In this document: positions 22,218 to 29,021 of the stretch, in pieces
Position numbering within the stretch: position 1 is the stretch's first letter
Layout of the letters: each line of letters opens with the position of its first letter
Origin: an uncultured Campylobacter sp.
GTDB lineage: Bacteria; Campylobacterota; Campylobacteria; Campylobacterales; Campylobacteraceae
DNA: 29,021 nt
Assembly (NCBI RefSeq): GCF_938030685.1
Contig: NZ_CALHHX010000089.1
Span: forward strand, 1-29,021
Direction of reading: 5' to 3'
Translations under genes and position numbers: made by a program
The notes under the pieces: generated by a model
Told to the model about the DNA's origin: nothing
Database searches by the model: none
Seen by the model: only the letters and a program-made list of their open reading frames with translations

Positions 22218-25200
22218 TTAAGCATTCTCGCTCGCGACGCCCGCAGAGATAACCTCATCGCCGAAATCGGCATTCGCAAGCCGTTTGAGCTGGCGGTAGC
22301 GTCTCATCGCGTCGGCTTTATTTGCTTCATAAAGCTTACCCGCGTGCTCGGGATCGATCTTTTTAAGCGCGTTGTAGCGCACTTCGTTTAGCAAAAATTC
22401 CTCATAAAGGCTCCAATCCGGCTCTTTGGATGAAATTTTAAGCGGATTTTTGCCCTCCGCCGCGAGTCGCGGATCGAAGGTATAGGTTGGCCAATAGCCG
22501 CATTTGCTCGCAAGTTCGGCTTGATCGCCGGAGCTGCCCATGCCACCTTTGATGCCGTGCGCGATACACGGCGAATACGCGATGATGAGACTAGGTCCCG
22601 GGTAAGCCTCCGCCGCCATGATCGCCTTTAGCGTCGCGGCTTGGTTTGCGTTGGAATTTACCTGCGCGACGAAGATGTTGCCGTAGGTCATTGCGATTTG
22701 GCCTAGGTCTTTTTTCTGAACGCGCTTGCCGCCTGCAGTAAACTGCGCGATCGAGCCGCGGCGGCTAGCCTTGGAGCTCTGTCCGCCCGTGTTTGAGTAA
22801 ACCTCCGTATCTAGCACCAGCACGTTTACGTCTTCGCCGGTAGCCAGCACGTGATCAAGTCCGCCGTAGCCGATGTCATAGGCCCAGCCGTCGCCGCCGA
22901 TGATCCACTGAGATTTTTTGTTTAGATACTGCTTCAGTTCTAAAATTTCACGAACCCCGGGCGCGTCCAAATTTTGTTCTAGCAACGACACCAGCCTATC
23001 TCTGATCTGAGCGGATTTTAGCGTATCGTTTCTGTTTTCGATCCAGTCGTGATAGAGCGCCTTTAGCGCGTTTGGCACGCTTGAGAGCGAGCCTAGCATC
23101 AGATCCTCGATCTTATGGCGCAGCGTCTCGCTTGCGATCTTCATTCCCAGCCCAAACTCGGCGTTATCTTCAAAAAGCGAGTTCGCCCACGCGACGCCGC
23201 GGCCGTTCTCATCCTTGCGGTACGGCATCGAAGGCGCCGATCCGCCGTAGATCGAGCTACAGCCCGTGGCGTTGGCTACGATCATATGATCGCCGAAAAG
23301 TCGCGTGATCAGCGTGATGTACGGCGTCTCGCCGCATCCCGGGCATGCGCCGTGAAATTCAAAATACGGGCGCGCAAAGCCCACGCCCTTGACACTTGAT
23401 CTGTCCATCAAATCGTCTTTGTATCTTACGTGCTCGAATAAAAAGTCCGCGCTTTCTTGCTCGCCTTTTGCGAGTTCTTCTTCAAGCGGCACCATGACGA
23501 GCGATTTTTCCTTGCTCGGGCAGTTTTCGGCGCAAAGCGCGCAGCCCGTGCAATCTAGCGGGCTTACCTGGATCTTATATTTTAGCCCCTTTAGCTCCTT
23601 GCCCTTGGCTTCTAGCAGGTGATCTTTTAAATTTAAAGGCGCAGCGGCTTCGTCCTTTTCGTCTAGCAAAAACGCCCTGATTACGGCGTGTGGGCAGACG
23701 AAGGCGCACTGGTTGCACTGGATGCAGTTTTGCTCGATCCATTTAGGCACCGTGACGCCTACGCCGCGCTTTTCAAATCGCGTCGTGCCCGCGTCAAAGC
23801 CGCCATCCTCGTGCCCTAAAAACGCCGACACCGGCAAGCTATCGCCGCGCGCTGCGTTCATTGGCTTTACGATCTTTTCTATAAATTCGTCGCCTTTGTA
23901 TTTATCGTTCGTATCCGCTGCGTCATCTTTTAAATTTACCCACGCAGGATCAATCGCTACCTGCACCAAAGCGTCCGCGCCCCTATCGATCGCGTCGCAG
24001 TTCATCGCCACGACCGCCTCGCCTTTTTTGGCGTAGGTTTTCTTGGCGTATTCCTTCATATAGCTTTGCGCCTGCTCAAACGGGATGATGCCGCTAAGCT
24101 TGAAAAACGCCGATTGCATGATCGTATTGGTGCGGCCTCCAAGCCCTATATCGTGCGCTAGTTTGGTGGCGTTTAGAATGTAAAATTTTACCCGTCTTTG
24201 GGCTAGAATTTTTTTGACCTTGTTTGGAAGCTTTACCGCCGTCTGCTCGGCATCCCAGATGGAATTTAAAAGGAAGGTGCCGCCTTCGCGGATGCCCCCG
24301 ATGACATCGTAGATGTCTAGATACGCGGCGACCGAGCAGGCGACGAAATGCGGATTTGAGACGAGATAGGTCGAGCGGATCGGCCTTTTGCCGAAGCGCA
24401 GGTGCGAGCGCGTGTAGCCGCCCGATTTTTTGCTGTCGTAGGCAAAATACGCCTGCGCATAAAGATCGGTTTTATCGCCGATGATTTTGACGGAATTTTT
24501 ATTCGCGCCCACGGTGCCGTCCGCGCCCAAGCCATAAAACAAGCACTCTATCTCATCCTCATAGCCGAGCGAAATTTTATCTCCCACGGGTAGCGATAGA
24601 TGCGTCACGTCGTCGTTGATGCCGATCGTAAAGCCGTTTTTAGGCTCGTTTGCATTTAAATTTTCATACACGGCGATTAGCTGCGCGGGATCAACGTCTT
24701 TGGAGCTTAGGCCATAGCGACCGCCCACGATGAGCGGAGCGTCCGCGCGCCCGTAAAAAGCGGCTTTTATATCCAGATACAGCGGCTCGCCGAGGCTGCC
24801 CGGCTCCTTCGTGCGGTCGAGCACGGCGATTTTGCGCACGCTTTTAGGCATCGCGGCAAAAAGATATTTGAGGCTAAAAGGCCTATAGAGATGCACTTTT
24901 AGCACGCCTACCTTCTCGCCCTTAGCATTTAGATGATCGACCACCTCTTCAAGGGCTTGATTGACCGAGCCCATCGCGACGATCACGCGCTGCGGCTCAC
25001 TTGCGCCGTAATAGACGAAAGGCGCGTAAGATCGCCCCGTGATCTTTGAAATTTCGCTCATATACTCCGCGACGATGTCCGGAAGCGCATCGTAAAATTT
25101 ATTGACTAGCTCGCGCGTCTGAAAATACACATCGTCGTTTTGCGCCGTGCCACGAGTTTTAGGATGCTCGGAGCTTAGCGCGCCCTCTCTAAATTTACGC

Positions 25201-25799
25201 ACGGCCTCGCGATCCAGCAAGCGATCAAACTCGGCATAGTCCATCACCTCGATCTTTTGAATTTCATGGCTCGTGCGAAATCCGTCGAAAAAGTGCAAAA
25301 ACGGCACTCGCCCCTTAATCGCCGCAAGATGCGCGATACCGCCCAGATCCATCACCTCCTGCACGCTGTCGCTTGCAAGCATCGCAAAGCCGCTTTGGCG
25401 ACAGGCGTAGACGTCTTGATGATCGCCGAAAATGGAGAGCGCCTGCGCCGCAAGCGCGCGCGCCGCGACGTGAATGACGCCCGGAAGCATCTGACCCGCG
25501 ATCTTATACATATTTGGAATTTTTAGCAAAAGCCCCTGCGATGCGGTATACGTCGTCGTAAGCGCGCCTGCTTGGAGTGAGCCGTGCACGGTGCCCGCCG
25601 CGCCGCCTTCGCTTTGCATCTCGACTACCTTAACGGGCATGCCAAAGAGGTTTTTTTTGCCCTGCGACGCCCAGATATCGGTGTAATCCGCCATCGGCGA
25701 GCTAGGCGTGATCGGATAGATGCCCGCGACCTCGGTAAAGGCGTATGAGACGTAAGCCGCCGCCTCGTTTCCGTCCATCGTTTTCATAACTTTTGCCAT
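22218..25799 (-). CDS. nifJ: Pyruvate:ferredoxin (flavodoxin) oxidoreductase, single chain
   Basis: This 1193-residue homodimeric-type enzyme oxidises pyruvate with CoA to acetyl-CoA and CO2 and passes electrons to ferredoxin or flavodoxin. All domains are present in order: the N-terminal pyruvate-binding domain (from NEAAAYVSYAF, YPITPSSPMADY), then two 4Fe-4S motifs, CIQCNQCAFVCP near residue 690 and CTGCALCAENCP near 751. CPGCGETPY near 820 provides cluster ligands of the thiamin domain. GDGWAYDIGYGG near 971 and NTGGQSSK near 1003 form the thiamin diphosphate site. An extension to a TTG at 25823 is open, but the ATG at 25799 follows AAAGGA, so I start there. A TAAAAT at 25833-25838 on the minus strand is a possible -10. 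The enzyme is oxygen sensitive, fitting a microaerobe or anaerobe. Confidence 0.97.
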   Translation of the reverse strand: MAKVMKTMDGNEAAAYVSYAFTEVAGIYPITPSSPMADYTDIWASQGKKNLFGMPVKVVEMQSEGGAAGTVHGSLQAGALTTTYTASQGLLLKIPNMYKIAGQMLPGVIHVAARALAAQALSIFGDHQDVYACRQSGFAMLASDSVQEVMDLGGIAHLAAIKGRVPFLHFFDGFRTSHEIQKIEVMDYAEFDRLLDREAVRKFREGALSSEHPKTRGTAQNDDVYFQTRELVNKFYDALPDIVAEYMSEISKITGRSYAPFVYYGASEPQRVIVAMGSVNQALEEVVDHLNAKGEKVGVLKVHLYRPFSLKYLFAAMPKSVRKIAVLDRTKEPGSLGEPLYLDIKAAFYGRADAPLIVGGRYGLSSKDVDPAQLIAVYENLNANEPKNGFTIGINDDVTHLSLPVGDKISLGYEDEIECLFYGLGADGTVGANKNSVKIIGDKTDLYAQAYFAYDSKKSGGYTRSHLRFGKRPIRSTYLVSNPHFVACSVAAYLDIYDVIGGIREGGTFLLNSIWDAEQTAVKLPNKVKKILAQRRVKFYILNATKLAHDIGLGGRTNTIMQSAFFKLSGIIPFEQAQSYMKEYAKKTYAKKGEAVVAMNCDAIDRGADALVQVAIDPAWVNLKDDAADTNDKYKGDEFIEKIVKPMNAARGDSLPVSAFLGHEDGGFDAGTTRFEKRGVGVTVPKWIEQNCIQCNQCAFVCPHAVIRAFLLDEKDEAAAPLNLKDHLLEAKGKELKGLKYKIQVSPLDCTGCALCAENCPSKEKSLVMVPLEEELAKGEQESADFLFEHVRYKDDLMDRSSVKGVGFARPYFEFHGACPGCGETPYITLITRLFGDHMIVANATGCSSIYGGSAPSMPYRKDENGRGVAWANSLFEDNAEFGLGMKIASETLRHKIEDLMLGSLSSVPNALKALYHDWIENRNDTLKSAQIRDRLVSLLEQNLDAPGVREILELKQYLNKKSQWIIGGDGWAYDIGYGGLDHVLATGEDVNVLVLDTEVYSNTGGQSSKASRRGSIAQFTAGGKRVQKKDLGQIAMTYGNIFVAQVNSNANQAATLKAIMAAEAYPGPSLIIAYSPCIAHGIKGGMGSSGDQAELASKCGYWPTYTFDPRLAAEGKNPLKISSKEPDWSLYEEFLLNEVRYNALKKIDPEHAGKLYEANKADAMRRYRQLKRLANADFGDEVISAGVASENA

Positions 25800-25890
25800 T
25801 TTTAGTTCCTTTGGAATTATCAAATTTCGCTAATTTTACATATTTATTGCTTAAAAATTTAAATGCTTCGCAAACCGAATAAAATTCTAA

Positions 25891-26037
25891 AGCTTTATCA
25901 CAGCGGCGGGCTACAAGCGCGATCTGCTGGCAGTTTTAGACGAGCATTGCGGGCGATTTGAGACGGGCTCTTTCACCGCTTTGAAAATAAATTTTGCATA
26001 CTTTAAGCGCAGATTGCAAGCAGCGGGTAGAGATTAA
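25891..26037 (+). pseudogene. Possible remnant of a protein gene, C-terminal end
   Basis: A 48-codon frame with no start codon opens right after a stop and ends at a TAA (26035-26037). Its residue mix is protein-like, unlike the surrounding filler: GYKRDLLAVLDEHCGRFETG, then SFTALKINFAYFKRRLQ. Codon use favours GC-rich third positions in its first half, like real genes here. I do not recognise the family. It may be the tail of a deleted gene. Confidence 0.35.
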
Positions 26038-26432
26038 TGCAAATTTAGCCACCTGACTCGAAATTCTAACCTAAATATCAAATGACGGGAATGCGCGAAA
26101 ATTAAGAAATTTAAAAATGCACTTGCCACAAGATGAAAAAACCTCATATCGCAACAAGACTGGATAATAAATTTAGCCACTACAAAGTTTTAACCGCCAT
26201 ACGCATCCAAGCTCAACGTAGCGAATTTTTATTTATAACTTGCAACATCGCGGTATATAAAATTTCAACGCATTCTGCCAAATACAATAAATTTTATTGC
26301 CTCCTAACGAGCGCAGCGCAAATTTCATTTTAAATTTTCACTGGTCGATCGCTACGTGAATTTTACCCCATGCAACTTTGCGTTTTGAGCGTAAATTCTA
26401 TTTCCGCAAGCTGCGAGGAGGATAAATTTAGC

Positions 26433-26438
26433 TATAAT
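26433..26438 (+). promoter_or_regulatory. Candidate -10 box for the SotB-like gene
   Basis: TATAAT after TTTAGC, about 150 bases before the ATG. The long leader that follows holds CGTATATACG (26470-26479, a perfect 10-bp palindrome) flanked by GGCAC words, and a TTCCGAG/CTCGGAA hairpin (26503-26521). The box is itself inside a GGAGGAT/ATCCTCC inverted repeat. Confidence 0.45.
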
Positions 26439-26585
26439 CCTCCGCTTAGATTTGGCACGAAACGCGGCACGTATATACGGCACGGAATTTAAAATTTTAA
26501 AATTCCGAGCAGAACTCGGAAAGCTAAAAACCGCTAAATGCGCTAAATTTAAAGTTTAAATTTAAAAGCTGGAAAGAGAAAACCG

Positions 26586-27755
26586 ATGAATGTCCATAAA
26601 ATCGCTTATACGAGAGTTGTCGCGTTAGCGTTTGCCGCCTTTATTTTTAACACGACGGAATTTATCCCCGTGGCACTGCTAAGCGACATTGCGGCGGATT
26701 TTGAGATGGATGTTACGAGTACGGGCCTAATCATCACGATCTACGCGTGGGCGGTGAGTATCCTTTCGCTGCCGTTGATGCTGCTAACCTCAAAGCTCGA
26801 GCGCAAGAGGCTGCTTTTGCGGCTTTTTGTACTGTTTACGCTAAGCCACGTCCTGGCGGCCATTGCGTGGAATTTTGCCGTTTTGGTAATCGCGCGACTG
26901 GGCATCGCGATTTCGCACGCGATCTTTTGGTCGATCACCTCATCGCTCGTCGTGCGCGTAGCGCCGATAAATAAAGGCTCTCAGGCTATCGGCATGCTGG
27001 CTTTGGGCACTTCGCTTGCGATGGTTTTGGGACTTCCTTTGGGGCGCGTGATCGGCGAGCTTTTTGGCTGGAGGATTACGTTTTTCGCGATCAGCGCGCT
27101 TGCGGCGGCGGAGGCGCTGTTTCTTTGGAAAATTTTACCGTTTTTGCCAAGCAGGCGCGCAGGTTCTCTTGCGAGCCTGCCTATGCTAGCAAGGCGCCCG
27201 ATGCTGCTTGCTTTGTATCTGCTGACGTTTTTGATCGTAGGCGCGCATTTTACGACCTACAGCTACGTCGAGCCATTCGTGGCGAAATTTAACCCCGCAG
27301 GCGATCACTTCGTAACCTACGTCCTGCTTGCGTTCGGTGCTTCTGGCATTCTTGCTAGCGTGCTTTTTTCGAAGCTTTATCGCCATTTTCCAAACGCATT
27401 TTTGATCTGCGCGATTCTCTTTATCCTAGCTTCGGTGCTGACGTTAAAAGCTTTTGTCACAAATGACGCGGCGCTGCTGCTCGCGGCTTTCGTCTGGGGA
27501 GTGGGAATTTTTGGCTTTGGGCTTTGTTTGCAGATTAGGGTTTTGGCGCTGGCTCCCGACGCTACCGACGTCGCGATATCGATTTACTCGGCGATTTACA
27601 ACGTAGGCATCGGCGGCGGAGCTCTTTTGGGGCATCAGATCGCAACGAGATTCGGGCTTTGGCACATAGGAGAAGCGGGCGCGATACTGGGCACGCTAGG
27701 GCTTGCAAGCCACCTCTACGCAAGCGTAAAATTCGCACAGAAAAATAGCGCGTAG
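26586..27755 (+). CDS. sotB: MFS sugar/arabinose-type efflux transporter (SotB-like)
   Basis: The 389-residue protein has the 12-helix profile of the major facilitator superfamily. FNTTEFIPVALLSDIAADF at about 21-39 is the recognisable SotB/YdeA signature in helix 1 and the first loop. SKLERKRLLL at about 69-78 is the basic loop 2-3 of MFS carriers, and the helix-4 region reads FWSITSSLVVRVAP. E. coli SotB exports arabinose and IPTG-like sugars; related proteins export drugs. Many Campylobacter use little sugar, so export of some other small molecule is likely and the substrate is open. A GAAAGAG ribosome site precedes the ATG at 26586. The gene stands alone. Confidence 0.85.
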   Translation: MNVHKIAYTRVVALAFAAFIFNTTEFIPVALLSDIAADFEMDVTSTGLIITIYAWAVSILSLPLMLLTSKLERKRLLLRLFVLFTLSHVLAAIAWNFAVLVIARLGIAISHAIFWSITSSLVVRVAPINKGSQAIGMLALGTSLAMVLGLPLGRVIGELFGWRITFFAISALAAAEALFLWKILPFLPSRRAGSLASLPMLARRPMLLALYLLTFLIVGAHFTTYSYVEPFVAKFNPAGDHFVTYVLLAFGASGILASVLFSKLYRHFPNAFLICAILFILASVLTLKAFVTNDAALLLAAFVWGVGIFGFGLCLQIRVLALAPDATDVAISIYSAIYNVGIGGGALLGHQIATRFGLWHIGEAGAILGTLGLASHLYASVKFAQKNSA

Positions 27756-28045
27756 GCTAAATTTACGAAAGAGCTTCGGCGAGATTAGCGTGCGCTTTTA
27801 GTCGGCGCTTTAAAACGGCAGTTCTATGGGTCTAAATTTTTAAAATTTATCCCTCGCGACCAGCTAAATTTGCAGATAAAATTTAATCTCGCGCCTAGCC
27901 CCGCTGCCTGCTTTATTGATCATCCGCGCTATCCACCCAAAGCTCTTAAAATTTGCCCCTCGCTAGAGCGCTAAATTTTAAAATTTAGCGACAGTGCGTA
28001 AGAATTTAAGACGTAGAATTTAAAGCGGGGGCCACCAAATTTTAA

Positions 28046-28657
28046 CTACTTTATAAACCCTACCTGCGGTAAAATTTCAGCTAGCGCCGCGTCCTTTTTC
28101 TCGTTAAATTTGACCTTGTTTTGCTCGAAAAGATTGTTTCCGTGCGCGTCGATCGAGACGATGAGCGGACCAAACTCCTTCACGCGGCACTTCCACAGCG
28201 TCTCAGGCATCCCAAGCTCCGTCCAGTCCGCGCTCTCGATCTGCTCAACCTGCGTCGCGGCGACCACCGCGCAGCCCGCCGGAAATACGCAGTGTATCGC
28301 GCCAAACTCCTTGCAGCCGCTCATAGTACCCTCGCCCATGCCGCCTTTGCCCACTATCAGGCGCACGCCGGTTTTGGCGATAAACTCGCGCTCGAATTTC
28401 TCCATCCGCATGCTAGTCGTCGGCCCGACCGAGACCATCTCAAAGCTTTTATCACCCGTTTTTCTGATAATCGGCCCCGCGTGCAGGATCGCGCCGCCTC
28501 TGATATCTAGCGGCAGCTCGCGACCCTCCTGCACGACGCGTCTGTGCGGCACGTCGCGGCAGGTGACGATGTGCCCGCTGAGGTATATCACGTCGCCGAT
28601 CTTGATATCCGCTAGATCCTCGGCGCTGATCGGCGTGGTTAAAATTTTCTTACTCAT
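28046..28657 (-). CDS. Class I fumarate hydratase, beta subunit
   Basis: The 203-residue protein matches the C-terminal swivelling domain of class I fumarases and L-tartrate dehydratases. Visible landmarks are VIYLSGHIVTCRDVPHRR (23-40), LHAGPIIRK, VGPTTSMRME (77-86), GKGGMGEGT and HCVFPAGCA. In this organism class it occurs as a separate polypeptide that pairs with an Fe-S alpha subunit to interconvert fumarate and malate. The gene starts in an ATGA overlap with the alpha gene just upstream, so the two are translated together. Tartrate dehydratase (TtdB) is the alternative, since the families are hard to separate, but fumarase fits central metabolism better. Confidence 0.9.
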   Translation of the reverse strand: MSKKILTTPISAEDLADIKIGDVIYLSGHIVTCRDVPHRRVVQEGRELPLDIRGGAILHAGPIIRKTGDKSFEMVSVGPTTSMRMEKFEREFIAKTGVRLIVGKGGMGEGTMSGCKEFGAIHCVFPAGCAVVAATQVEQIESADWTELGMPETLWKCRVKEFGPLIVSIDAHGNNLFEQNKVKFNEKKDAALAEILPQVGFIK

Positions 28658-29021
28658 AGCGCGAACTCCTTGTGCGATTTTACGGCAAAGCTTAGCTGCT
28701 CGTCCCAGACGATATGGCCTTTGCGGTGCGACCAGCAGCCTACGTTTACTGCAACGGCGATGACGCTTGGGTGGCGGGCGCAGTTTTCGATATGCACGCC
28801 CATGACCGAGCTTGCGCCGCTCATGCCTTGCGGGCCCAGGCCTATTTTATTGATGCCCTCTTCGAGCAGCTTTTCGGTTAGCGCGGCTCGGTCGTTTGGA
28901 TTGCGCGAGCCTAGCGGCCTCATCAGCGCTTTTTTAGATAGTAGCGACGCCACGTCGATCGAGGTGCCCACGCCCACGCCGACTAACAGCGGCGGACAGG
29001 CGTTTATGCCGTAGCTGGTCA
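28654..29021 (-). CDS. Class I fumarate hydratase, alpha subunit, C-terminal part
   Basis: The last 121 codons are in the window; the gene continues beyond base 29021. The peptide contains INACPPLLVGVGVGTSID, with a Cys that fits a ligand of the 4Fe-4S cluster, and later GLGPQGMSGASSVMGVHIEN. These are landmarks of the alpha subunit of Fe-S hydro-lyases (fumarase A/B N-terminal part, TtdA). The enzyme hydrates fumarate to malate using the non-Cys-ligated iron. It overlaps the beta gene by 4 bases (ATGA). Methionine or valine codons inside this stretch are not the real start. Confidence 0.9.
   Translation of the reverse strand, partial: TSYGINACPPLLVGVGVGTSIDVASLLSKKALMRPLGSRNPNDRAALTEKLLEEGINKIGLGPQGMSGASSVMGVHIENCARHPSVIAVAVNVGCWSHRKGHIVWDEQLSFAVKSHKEFAL

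Larger units (their letters stand above)
25800..26585. other. 786-bp gap between divergent nifJ and sotB
   Basis: Contains a candidate nifJ promoter (TAAAAT, minus, 25833-25838), a possible coding remnant at 25891-26037, about 300 bases of AT-rich filler and the leader of the MFS gene (promoter box, palindrome and hairpin). A plus frame at 26133-26333 has no ribosome site or recognisable motif and is not called. Confidence 0.6.

Noticed and set aside
26133..26333. 66-codon plus frame upstream of sotB
   Set aside because: No ribosome site; Lys/Phe/Tyr-rich AT-filler composition.

Overview
The window looks like chromosome of an epsilonproteobacterium of the genus Campylobacter. AT-rich words such as AAATTTTA and AAAATTCC fill the gaps. 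Start sites carry AAGGAG-type ribosome sites, and TATAAT-like -10 boxes lack clear -35 partners. Several gene sets match the genus: pepQ-folK-flhG, a 229-residue dimeric dUTPase, the divergent pair ciaB/yciA, fldA next to a DUF2325 gene, and single-chain pyruvate:flavodoxin oxidoreductase. The coding sequence is more GC-rich than in C. jejuni. The flagellar gene flhF is missing from its usual place. Both points fit a non-flagellated oral species such as C. gracilis, but that identification is inference, not a database result.

Layout. 1-3672 (+): the end of an M24 peptidase, folK, a MinD-like FlhG with a large Ser/Asn-rich insertion, a 21-codon fragment, a LOG-family gene and mnmA. 4183-8279 is mostly minus strand: a DKNYY-repeat membrane protein, a cupin, luxS and an FMN-binding YhbP-like gene, with a small tautomerase on plus. 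8360-10485 (+): dUTPase, a gap with a possible structured RNA, an EI24 membrane protein and a C4 zinc-finger miniprotein. An array of an 8-bp repeat follows. 10771-13951: yciA (-) divergent from ciaB (+), then an unknown membrane protein. 13952-14349 is an unusual GC-rich, hairpin-rich gap. 14350-18418: a YcxB-like gene (-) divergent from a three-domain MFS/PlsC/acyl-ACP synthetase fusion (+). 18419-19242 is apparently non-coding. 19243-25799 (-): the operon DUF2325-unknown-fldA, an Asp/Glu racemase-family gene and the large PFOR gene. 26586-27755 (+) is a SotB-like MFS exporter. The window ends in split class I fumarase genes (-).

How the genes work together. PFOR and flavodoxin probably form one electron-transfer pair, and the class I fumarase belongs to the same anaerobic Fe-S-dependent central metabolism. 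The Aas-like fusion would import and re-acylate lysophospholipid. LuxS serves the activated-methyl cycle. MnmA modifies tRNA, dUTPase cleans the nucleotide pool and FolK acts in folate synthesis.

The observations I would follow up first are these: apparent clean loss of flagellar genes around a rebuilt FlhG; a HEFGH-bearing CiaB in a context where flagellar secretion may be absent; a possible 144-nt structured RNA at 9126-9269; the GC-rich hairpin region at 14011-14345; the 8-bp repeat array at 10542-10604; and the palindrome over the promoter of the DUF2325-fldA operon.
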